NCBI GenBank assembly: GCA_937870605.1
Contig: CALMZW010000269.1
Coordinates: 1 to 14,153 of the forward strand
DNA length: 14,153 bases
Reading direction: 5' to 3'
Source: an uncultured Synergistaceae bacterium
Lineage (GTDB): Bacteria; Synergistota; Synergistia; Synergistales; Aminobacteriaceae
A program made the position numbers and the translations under genes. A model generated the notes under the pieces. That model was not told the origin of the DNA. It ran no database searches and saw nothing but the letters and a program-made list of their open reading frames with translations. This document shows, in pieces, positions 1-5,936 of this stretch. The number at the start of each line of letters is the position of its first letter. Position 1 is the stretch's first letter.

Positions 1-132
1 GCGCTCGGCGCGGACGTCATCGCCCCGCAGCACGGCGCGATCATGAAGGGGGAAAACGTCTCGAAATTCCTCGACTGGTTCGAACGGCTCGAATGCGGCG
101 TGGATGTCCTGGGCGACATCTACGGAAAATAG
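1..132 (+). CDS. C-terminal fragment of a diiron metallo-beta-lactamase fold protein (ODP/flavodiiron type)
   Basis: Only the last 43 codons are inside the window, in frame 1 and ending with TAG at 130-132. The visible residues contain IAPQHGAI (about residues 7-14). This matches the C-terminal strand of the metallo-beta-lactamase domain of flavodiiron proteins and of the shorter oxygen-binding diiron proteins (ODP), where this histidine is a metal ligand. The tail after it (FLDWFERL..) looks like the closing helix, and no flavodoxin domain follows. An ODP-like stand-alone diiron protein therefore fits better than a full FprA. The family binds or reduces O2 or NO at a diiron centre in the cytoplasm. 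The stop codon overlaps the ribosome-binding site of the chemoreceptor gene, so the two are probably co-translated. Too little is visible to exclude another MBL-fold hydrolase. Confidence 0.6.
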   Translation, partial: ALGADVIAPQHGAIMKGENVSKFLDWFERLECGVDVLGDIYGK

Positions 133-136
133 GAGG
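131..136 (+). promoter_or_regulatory. Ribosome-binding site deciding the chemoreceptor start
   Basis: AGGAGG lies 9 nt before the ATG at 146 and shares its first two bases with the upstream TAG stop (130-132). This supports the ATG at 146 over an in-frame ATG at 104, which lies inside the previous gene. It also suggests translational coupling of the two genes. Confidence 0.75.
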
Positions 137-145
137 GCTCCCGGT

Positions 146-988
146 ATGGACGCCGCGTATTCCGACGTGATCCGCCGGCTCGCGTCCGCCTACTTCGCCG
201 ATACCCTGATGAACTCGTTCATGTCGCAGCTCGACGAGGTTCTCGTCAACAGGGTCCGGCGCGTGGAGCGGGAGATGGGAAACACGACGAGTCGCTTCTC
301 CGCGCTCCGGGATATGCTCGCGGAACTCGAGGGCGACTTCTCCCGGAAGAGTGCGGAGACCCGCGAGAGCGTCGGGAAGATCGCCGAAATGAACGACACG
401 CTGGCCCGGGACCTCGAGAAGTCCGGAACGGACCTCCAGGGGATGAGCGAGAACGTGGGGCGCACCGTCGACGCCACGTACGGAACGCTGCAATCCTTCC
501 TGGACATCGAGAAGATGTCGAAGGAGATCCAGCGGATCGCCAAACAGACGAACCTTCTCGCGCTGAACGCGTCCATCGAGGCGGCCCGGGCGGGGGAGCA
601 CGGACGGGGGTTCGCGATCGTGGCCCACAACGTCCAGGAACTCGCAGCGGAGACGAAGACGGCCTCGGAATCCATCACGACGAAGGTGACGGAGATTTCG
701 TCCTCCGTCCAGGAGGCGATGGACGACATCCGCAGGGTGACGGGGATGTTCGACGTGATCCGCACCTCCCTCGCGTCGTTCACCGAATTTCTCGCGACGA
801 ACAAGGGGTTCATGGAACGCATGGAAACCGCGATGACCGAGGCGGGCGGAACGATCCGCCGGAGCTCCGACGAGATGGAGGACTCCGTCAGGGTGATGGA
901 GGAGGCGTCGGTCCAGTTCGAATCCATGGCGGCGACGATCTCCGCGATTGTGCTTGCACAGAAGAACCTGAAATCGATACGGCTTTAA
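146..988 (+). CDS. Soluble methyl-accepting chemotaxis protein-like receptor without a sensor domain
   Basis: This 280-aa protein consists almost entirely of amphipathic helix. Residues about 127-168 form the conserved chemoreceptor hairpin tip, with IAKQTNLLALNASIEAARAG (131-150) followed by GRGFAIVA (153-160). This tip is the part that contacts CheA and CheW. The helical arms are about 125 residues before the tip and about 115 after it. I see no transmembrane segment, signal peptide, HAMP, PAS, Cache or haem-binding domain, so the receptor should be cytoplasmic and needs another protein for its input. The preceding gene, 13 nt away, encodes a diiron MBL-fold protein. From memory, an ODP of this type serves as the O2/Fe sensor of a soluble receptor in Treponema, and I infer the same pairing here. 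The start at 146 is chosen for its AGGAGG. That it is a chemoreceptor is nearly certain; the signal is inferred. Confidence 0.9.
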   Translation: MDAAYSDVIRRLASAYFADTLMNSFMSQLDEVLVNRVRRVEREMGNTTSRFSALRDMLAELEGDFSRKSAETRESVGKIAEMNDTLARDLEKSGTDLQGMSENVGRTVDATYGTLQSFLDIEKMSKEIQRIAKQTNLLALNASIEAARAGEHGRGFAIVAHNVQELAAETKTASESITTKVTEISSSVQEAMDDIRRVTGMFDVIRTSLASFTEFLATNKGFMERMETAMTEAGGTIRRSSDEMEDSVRVMEEASVQFESMAATISAIVLAQKNLKSIRL

Positions 989-1008
989 TGCAATCCCCTC
1001 CGCCGTGT

Positions 1009-1049
1009 GATAGACTCACGTGCGGACATGATGGACTCTATCGTTTTTT
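1009..1049 (+). terminator. Possible intrinsic terminator after the chemoreceptor gene
   Basis: GATAGA at 1009-1014 can pair with TCTATC at 1037-1042. TC/GA can extend the stem past a C-C mismatch, and six T follow at 1044-1049. The loop is long and the stem imperfect, so this is a weak candidate. It sits in the 78-nt gap between the receptor and the HD-GYP gene, where a terminator would be expected if the two are separate units. Confidence 0.35.
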
Positions 1050-1066
1050 AATGTTGGGGAGGTCGC

Positions 1067-2227
1067 ATGGAGATCCGCGATAAAATCGCTCCGAGCCAGC
1101 TGCCTGACGTCTGCGGGCGAATAGCCGACGATCTCGTTTCCCCCGAAGGGGCGATTCTCGTCCCGCGGGGAAGCGAGATACGCGCCGTCCTTCGCGGCGC
1201 TCCCGGGTTGCCGGATCAGCTCAGGCGCTGGGGAATCGAGCGGATCAACATTATCCGGGACGTGGACGTCTCGTTCGAGGAGTTCTCGGAACTTCTCGAA
1301 CAGGTCGCCCCTCCCGTCGACCGGCTCGATCCCGAGCTCGCGCGGCATACGCTCAACCAGGTGCAGGACGTCTACAATCGCATCGTCACGGGAGAAGATC
1401 ACCGGGAAGCCGTGTGGGAGCTTGTTCGCGAGGGGCAGATGCTTGCCCTGGAAGTCGCGAAGGCGCCGCAGATCATTCTGTGCCTCGGACGCGTGCGGAA
1501 TTGGGATGAATACACATTCGTCCATTCGCTGAACGTATCGCTGCTGGGAACCTACCTCGCCTCCCGGATCGCGCCGGATCGCCCGAAATTCGCGGAGTCC
1601 ATGGCGATCGGGGGGCTGCTTCATGATCTCGGTAAGGCGTCCGTTCCGCTCGAGATCCTGAACAAGCCGGGAAAGCTCACGGACGAGGAGTTCTCCGTGA
1701 TGCGGAGACATTCGGAATACGGCGAAAAAATCGCACGGGAGTCCGGCGTGTCGATCCCGGAGATCCTCTCCGTCATCCGAAGCCATCACGAGCGTTGGGA
1801 CGGACGCGGATATCCGGACGGCGTCGTCGGCGAGACCGCGCCGCTCGAGGCGCGGATCGCCGCCGTCGCGGACGTCTTCGACGCGCTGACGACGAAGCGG
1901 ATCTACAAGGATGCGATGGAGAGCCGGGCGGCCGTCTCGCTCATCGTCGAAAGTTCGGGCACGCATTTCGACGGCGCCGTGGTGCGGTCGCTGCTGCGGC
2001 AGCTCGGGCTCTATCCGCCCGGCACGGTCGTCGAACTTTCCGACTACAGCATCGGCGTGGTCATCGGGGCGATGGACCGGGACCTTCTCCGCCCGAAGGT
2101 GCTCATCCAGGTGGACGGCACGGGGCGGCGTCCGTCAGACGGTTCCCGGTTCGTCGACCTGAACGCCGGGGACGGGCGGTACATCGTCCGCGCCTACGAC
2201 GACCTCGGGAAGGGCGGAGACTACTGA
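1067..2227 (+). CDS. HD-GYP domain cyclic-di-GMP phosphodiesterase
   Basis: This 386-aa cytoplasmic protein has a complete HD-GYP core. Visible landmarks are HSLN at 153-156, HDLGK at 186-190, a metal-binding His at 215, HHERWDGRGYP at 240-250 and ADVFDALTT at 268-276. The HD pair, both downstream histidines and the GYP triplet are intact, so it should hydrolyse c-di-GMP to pGpG or GMP with a two- or three-metal centre. Residues 1-140 are a helical N-terminal region of a kind often seen before such domains, not a recognisable receiver or PAS domain. The tail after residue 310 (LYPPGTVVELSD..) is the usual small C-terminal extension of this subfamily. GGGGAGG at 1056-1062 lies just 4 nt before the ATG. 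The last 30 codons overlap the convergent helicase gene. The family assignment is firm; the controlled process (motility, biofilm) is unknown. Confidence 0.93.
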   Translation: MEIRDKIAPSQLPDVCGRIADDLVSPEGAILVPRGSEIRAVLRGAPGLPDQLRRWGIERINIIRDVDVSFEEFSELLEQVAPPVDRLDPELARHTLNQVQDVYNRIVTGEDHREAVWELVREGQMLALEVAKAPQIILCLGRVRNWDEYTFVHSLNVSLLGTYLASRIAPDRPKFAESMAIGGLLHDLGKASVPLEILNKPGKLTDEEFSVMRRHSEYGEKIARESGVSIPEILSVIRSHHERWDGRGYPDGVVGETAPLEARIAAVADVFDALTTKRIYKDAMESRAAVSLIVESSGTHFDGAVVRSLLRQLGLYPPGTVVELSDYSIGVVIGAMDRDLLRPKVLIQVDGTGRRPSDGSRFVDLNAGDGRYIVRAYDDLGKGGDY

Positions 2228-3814
2228 CCATCGTCCCGTTCCCGCGAGAGAGAGCGTGTGCTCGATTTCGCCGATCTTCTCCTCGAATCCGAAGATCGTC
2301 GGGTCGATGGAGTCGACGGCGTTGTTCAGCTCCCGCATGCCGCGGAAACGATACCCCTTCGGGAGGCGGTTCGCGAACCGCTTGATCTTGAGGAGCGCCT
2401 GGAGGTAGTTGCGCTCGAAGGGGGCCGCGAGCCGGGCCGCCTCGATCGCTCCGGGCGTATCGTCGTGGAAGAACAGGACCGCGATCGCGAGGTTTTCATC
2501 GACATCCATCTCCTCATACCAGATATTCGCCATGATCTTCCGGAAGCGGTCGCGCGCCTTGACGGGAACGAGCTTGCGGAGCGCACGGTCGATCTTCTTG
2601 AGCCCGTCCCGGAGGAGCCCCTCCACGAGCGCGGGATCCTGCTTCGGCAGCGAATAGTCGCAGATGTACCGCACCTCGTCCTTCAGCGTGACCTGCTTTC
2701 GCAGGAGCCGTCCGAACGCCGGCCGCAGCGTGACGCACGCCCCTTCCGGCTCGGCCTCCATCAGCTCCCTGAAGACCAGATCGGTTTTGAACGCTTTGTG
2801 CTCGAACGGGGAGTCCGCGAGCCAGGTGACATACCCCGTGTCGAAGAGTCCCTTCCGCCCCGCCCTGCCGGACATCTGCAGAAACTCGATCTTCGAGATC
2901 GGCGCGTCGTCGTGGTAGTGCACGAGCTGCGCAAAGACGGCGGTCTCGGCCGGAAGGTTCACGCCGAGCGAAAGCGCGTCCGTTCCCGCGACGACGTCGA
3001 GAATGCGCTCCCGGAAAGCCGCCTCGACGAGCAGCTTCTCCTTGGGCAGCATGCCTCCGTGATAGACTCCCACGCCGCAGAGCAGCGGCATTTGCACCTT
3101 CGGCACGTCGAGGATGTCGGCCAGTTCGTAGAGGCGCTTGCGCTTTTCGGGCGATATCCGCCTTCGCGTACGCGCGATCCGGTAGGCCAGCTCCGCGGCG
3201 CCCTTCTGCGAAAAGACGAAGACGAGCGCGTCTCGGATGCCGTTGATGACGGCAGGCGGCTTCGGACGGAAGATGAGTTCCGTCACGCGTTCGAAGTTCT
3301 CGCAGACGGCGAACGGACGTTCCGACACGTCGGAGAGGTACGCGCCGATCGTTTCGGCGCCGCCGAACGTCGCCGACATGACGAGCACGGGCGTATCGGG
3401 ATGCGTGTCCCGGAGCCCGTCGATATAGGCTCGGGCGCGGTCGGCGTCGGAGAAGACGTAGTGAAACTCGTCGACGACAAGCCGCTGTCCCGGAAGGCGA
3501 CAGTACTTGAGCGTGTAGATCTCCTGCGTGCAGCAGACGATCGGGGCGCCCTCGTTCCGTTTGAAGTCCCCCGTCTCGATGCCGACGTCGAGCCCCATGC
3601 GCCGCAGGTCGAGGTACCGCTCGTTGGAAAGCGCCTTGATCGGCGCCGTGAAGATGATTCGTTCCCCGGGAACGGAGACCTGTCCGTCTTCCTGAAGAAT
3701 TCCCGCCCAGAGATAGGCGACCAGAGTCTTTCCCGTTCCGGTCGGGGAGGAAAGCACCGCGCTTCGTCCCCGGATCCGGTCGAAGGCGCGCAGTTGCCAA
3801 TCGTAAAAAATCAT
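2135..3814 (-). CDS. Ski2-like DEAD/DEAH-box helicase
   Basis: This 559-aa protein carries the superfamily 2 motifs in order: WQ..AFDRI at 6-13, SPTGTGKT (Walker A, 23-30), TAPIKALSNERY (Ia, 56-67), VDEFHYVF (II, 114-121), MSAT (III, 146-149), GTDALSLGVNLPA (V, 277-289) and QMSGRAGRKG (VI, 313-322). The last two are typical of the Ski2/Mtr4/Hel308 group, ATP-driven RNA or DNA unwinding enzymes. Motif II reads DEFH instead of DExD or DEVH. Residues 330-525 form a helical C-terminal region. It is shorter than eukaryotic Ski2 proteins, with no arch or ratchet insertion that I can identify. The start ATG at 3812-3814 has a GGAG about 10 nt upstream. The final 30 residues are encoded opposite the HD-GYP gene and look unconserved. 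Substrate (RNA versus DNA) cannot be told from sequence. Confidence 0.88.
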   Translation of the reverse strand: MIFYDWQLRAFDRIRGRSAVLSSPTGTGKTLVAYLWAGILQEDGQVSVPGERIIFTAPIKALSNERYLDLRRMGLDVGIETGDFKRNEGAPIVCCTQEIYTLKYCRLPGQRLVVDEFHYVFSDADRARAYIDGLRDTHPDTPVLVMSATFGGAETIGAYLSDVSERPFAVCENFERVTELIFRPKPPAVINGIRDALVFVFSQKGAAELAYRIARTRRRISPEKRKRLYELADILDVPKVQMPLLCGVGVYHGGMLPKEKLLVEAAFRERILDVVAGTDALSLGVNLPAETAVFAQLVHYHDDAPISKIEFLQMSGRAGRKGLFDTGYVTWLADSPFEHKAFKTDLVFRELMEAEPEGACVTLRPAFGRLLRKQVTLKDEVRYICDYSLPKQDPALVEGLLRDGLKKIDRALRKLVPVKARDRFRKIMANIWYEEMDVDENLAIAVLFFHDDTPGAIEAARLAAPFERNYLQALLKIKRFANRLPKGYRFRGMRELNNAVDSIDPTIFGFEEKIGEIEHTLSLAGTGRWSVVSALPEVVVGADDVPPVPGVQVDEPGTV

Positions 3815-3856
3815 TTTCGGTCCGCTCCGTCCGTCAAAGTCCTTTTCTTCCGCTCC

Positions 3857-3871
3857 ATGCTAGAATAGCAT
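3857..3871. promoter_or_regulatory. Perfect dyad in the divergent promoter region
   Basis: ATGCTA-GAA-TAGCAT is a perfect 6-3-6 inverted repeat within the 84-nt gap between the helicase (minus) and the membrane protein gene (plus). It also contains TAGAAT (3861-3866), five of six matches to a -10 element on the plus strand, and TATTCT on the minus strand. It could be an operator overlapping two divergent -10 boxes. I find no convincing -35 box on either strand, and a small dyad can occur by chance. Confidence 0.35.
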
Positions 3872-3898
3872 AGAAACCGGCAAAAACAGGAGGACTCG

Positions 3899-4351
3899 AT
3901 GGAGCGCTATCGCCACGACCAGACGGCATGGGTGACGCTGGGAATGTGCGTTGTCATGACCGTGTTTTTCTACGGAATCCACAAGCTCGCCGCCGGCGGC
4001 GGGACGACGAAGAATTTTGTCATCACCATCGTGATCATGGCGCTCGTTGCGGTCCTGTTTTTCCGGATGGAAACGCGCGTGACGGACGAGGCGCTGACGC
4101 TGCGCCTCGGGATCGGACTGCTCCTGAAGACGGTCCGGATGGATGCGATCGCCTCCGTGACGCGGGTGCTCATTCCCTGGCACTCGATCGGGATCAAGAT
4201 CATTCACGGCGGCTGGATCTGGAGCGCTTCCGGGCGCAAGGCGCTGGAACTCCGCCTCACGAACGGACGGCGCCTGATCGTCGGCACGGACGACCCGGAC
4301 GGGCTCTGCCGGGCGCTCGGGAAACCCGAAACCGTCTTCGAGGAGGATTGA
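3899..4351 (+). CDS. Two-TM membrane protein with a PH-like C-terminal domain
   Basis: This 150-aa protein has two clear hydrophobic segments at about residues 11-28 and 40-56, joined by a short glycine-rich loop (AAGGGTT). A soluble tail of about 90 residues follows. The tail begins VTDEALTLRLG and alternates short hydrophobic strands with turns, and LELRLTNGRRLIVGTDDP (about 116-133) ends in a helix. This resembles the strand-rich bacterial PH-like domains often fused to paired membrane helices, but I do not recognise a named family. AGGAGG at 3888-3893 lies 5 nt before the ATG and supports this start. It is the first gene of an operon: its stop is 4 nt before the next start, and an AGGAGG inside its last codons serves the next gene. 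Function is unknown; a membrane-anchored structural or regulatory role is a guess. Confidence 0.75.
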   Translation: MERYRHDQTAWVTLGMCVVMTVFFYGIHKLAAGGGTTKNFVITIVIMALVAVLFFRMETRVTDEALTLRLGIGLLLKTVRMDAIASVTRVLIPWHSIGIKIIHGGWIWSASGRKALELRLTNGRRLIVGTDDPDGLCRALGKPETVFEED

Positions 4352-4355
4352 CGTC

Positions 4356-4625
4356 GTGGCCGAGATGAAAATCGTCGTCGGAGACACCGAACCCGAGGCC
4401 GGATGGTCCCGGATCTTCTCGCTGGATACGGAGCCCGCGCTTTCCATGCGTTCCGGCGGGCAGCGGGAGTTCTTCGCGCGCGCGGGAAACCGCCTGACCG
4501 ATCTCGCCGCCGAGCGGGATCTCCCCTTTGAAATCGTCATGGATTTTCTCGAAACGGGGCACAACCACCCGGGGAGCCGGGTGCATCTCGATATCGAAGA
4601 CGAAGGAGGGAACGGCAATGTCTGA
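4356..4625 (+). CDS. Unrecognised 89-aa protein coupled to the DHOD-like gene
   Basis: This small soluble protein begins MAEMKIVVGDTE and has no membrane segment or signal peptide. It is rich in charged residues and contains a predicted helix around AGNRLTDLAAERDL (about 43-56), then HNHPGSRVHLDIED near the C-terminus. GTG at 4356 is preferred because AGGAGG (4341-4346) lies 9 nt upstream; an in-frame ATG at 4365 would be 18 nt from it. Its last 8 nt overlap the start of the DHOD-like gene in another frame, and that gene's ribosome-binding site lies inside it, so the two are probably translationally coupled. Coding use resembles the neighbours. I do not recognise the family. The tight coupling suggests a partner or accessory of the flavoprotein, but this is inference from position alone. 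Confidence 0.65.
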   Translation: MAEMKIVVGDTEPEAGWSRIFSLDTEPALSMRSGGQREFFARAGNRLTDLAAERDLPFEIVMDFLETGHNHPGSRVHLDIEDEGGNGNV

Positions 4626-5634
4626 TCTTTCCACACGCTGGCTTGGCATTCCCCTCGCGAACCCCCTGATCGTGGGGGCGAGCCGTCTCACCGCGGACAT
4701 GGGCGTCATCGCGAAGATCCAGGAGGCCGGAGCGGGCGCCATCGTCACGGCGTCGCTCTTCGAGGAGCAGATCGAATTGCAGAACGACCTCCTCGAAGAC
4801 TTCGCGATGGACTACGACAGCCGCGAACAGCCGGAGCTGTCCGTTCACGCGGGGACGTCCTACGCCGGCCCCGAGGAACACCTCGAATGGGTGAAGCGCG
4901 CAAAACGGGCCGTCTCGATCCCGCTGTTCGCCTCGCTGAACGCACGGACCCACGATGTGTGGCTCGACTGGTCCGAACGACTCGCCGAAACGGGAGTTGA
5001 CGGGCTGGAGCTCAATCTCTACGCGACGCCCTGCGATCCCTTCGTTCCGGGAGACCGGATCGAGGACGAACAGGTCGCGCTCGTGAAGGAGATCTGCTCG
5101 CGCGTCTCCCCGCTTCCGGTCGCTGTCAAGATGTCTCCGTTTTCGGCGAATCCGCTCAACCTCGCCTCGCGCCTCGCGAAGGCCGGAGCACGCGGCGTCG
5201 TCTTCTTCAACCGCTTTTTTCAGCCCGACCTCGATCCGGGGACGGGGGAGAGCGTCTTCACGTTCGACCTGAGCACCGGAATGGAGAACCGCCTGCCGCT
5301 GCGCTTCACCGCGCTCGCAAGCGGCCGGATCGGCGCGGATATCTGCGCCTCGACGGGCATCTCCTCGGGCTTCGACGTCGCGAAGATGATCCTCGCGGGG
5401 GCCTCGGCCGTACAGGTCGTCAGCGTGCTCTACAGGAAGAAGCTGTCCGCCCTCGGGACGATACGGAAAGAGCTGCATCAGTGGATGGATATGGCGGGGT
5501 ATTCGACCCTGGCGGACGCCATGGGAAGGAAGGATGCGCTGCACAGCACGGATCCCTACGCGTGGAAACGGGCGCAGTACGTCCGGATCCTCATGGGCGC
5601 CCGGACGAGCGTCGGACAGTACCCGCTTCTGTAA
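4618..5634 (+). CDS. Dihydroorotate dehydrogenase-like flavoprotein (not a canonical PyrD)
   Basis: This 338-aa TIM-barrel protein belongs to the group usually annotated 'dihydroorotate dehydrogenase-like'. Visible marks are the start WLGIPLANPLIVGAS (8-22), SLFEEQIE (46-53), GPEEHLEWVKRAKRAV (84-99), ELNLYATPCDPF (131-142), VAVKMSPF with Lys171, NRFFQPDLD (198-206) and the FMN-phosphate region STGISSGFDVAKMILAGAS (245-263). True class 1 enzymes have ELNxSCPN with a catalytic cysteine at the 131-140 position. Here that segment is ELNLYATPCD, which resembles the ELNxYYIPTD form of this non-canonical group. It probably binds FMN, but dihydroorotate oxidation is doubtful and no pyr gene is nearby. 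ATG at 4618 follows AAGGAGGG by 7 nt; a longer start at 4528 would run through the upstream gene in another frame and is rejected. The true substrate is unknown. Confidence 0.85.
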   Translation: MSDLSTRWLGIPLANPLIVGASRLTADMGVIAKIQEAGAGAIVTASLFEEQIELQNDLLEDFAMDYDSREQPELSVHAGTSYAGPEEHLEWVKRAKRAVSIPLFASLNARTHDVWLDWSERLAETGVDGLELNLYATPCDPFVPGDRIEDEQVALVKEICSRVSPLPVAVKMSPFSANPLNLASRLAKAGARGVVFFNRFFQPDLDPGTGESVFTFDLSTGMENRLPLRFTALASGRIGADICASTGISSGFDVAKMILAGASAVQVVSVLYRKKLSALGTIRKELHQWMDMAGYSTLADAMGRKDALHSTDPYAWKRAQYVRILMGARTSVGQYPLL

Positions 5635-5669
5635 GGCCGGAACAGGGTATCTCACGGGAGGCGACGAGC

Positions 5670-5828
5670 GTGGAACAGGAGAAGAAAAAGCTCACGGAGG
5701 AAGAACTGCGGCGCGCGGAGGAAATCCTTCTCCGTCTGAAGGGCGAGGCCCTTGTGCCTCTTGCGGAGGAAGAGCCTCTTATCGATGATGACGAATTCGG
5801 CGATCTTCTGAAGGAAAAAGACCAGTAG
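5670..5828 (+). CDS. Small acidic protein of unknown function
   Basis: This 52-aa protein starts at GTG 5670 with GGGAGG at 5656-5661, 8 nt upstream, and lies 35 nt after the DHOD-like stop. It has 18 Asp/Glu against 9 Lys/Arg (net about -9). A helix-forming first half (EEELRRAEEILLRLKG, 10-25) is followed by acidic clusters EEEP and DDDEFGDLL. It has no cysteine, membrane segment or signal peptide. It is the last gene of the operon, and a strong hairpin follows 25 nt after its stop. I do not recognise a family. A small acidic helical protein here could be a regulator or chaperone of an upstream gene product, but this is a guess. Being short, it could be spurious; the good ribosome-binding site and placement before the terminator argue it is real. 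Confidence 0.6.
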   Translation: MEQEKKKLTEEELRRAEEILLRLKGEALVPLAEEEPLIDDDEFGDLLKEKDQ

Positions 5829-5853
5829 GAAACGCAACGACGCCAGGAAATGA

Positions 5854-5886
5854 AAAGCGCCTCCGCCGAAACGGCGGAGGCGCTTT
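5854..5886. terminator. Bidirectional intrinsic terminator
   Basis: A perfect 15-bp inverted repeat (5854-5868 pairing with 5872-5886) closes on an AAA loop. The GC-rich stem is flanked by A's on the left and ends in TTT on the right, with no long T run. It lies between the convergent ends of the plus operon (5828) and the minus MFS gene (5937) and can serve both. Confidence 0.85.
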
Positions 5887-5936
5887 GTCGTAGCCGCGGG
5901 AATGCGCGTTTGTGCGAAACAGGCCCCGCTCCGACT

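Noticed and set aside
1017..1022. CACGTG palindrome between receptor and HD-GYP genes
   Set aside because: A six-base palindrome is expected often by chance and it lies in the loop of the possible terminator; no independent support as a binding site.
2258..3868. Long plus-strand open frame (536 codons) opposite the helicase
   Set aside because: The opposite strand carries all SF2 helicase motifs; this frame is rich in Arg, Asp, Glu and His, shows no domain and lacks a sensible start. It is a GC-driven antisense shadow.
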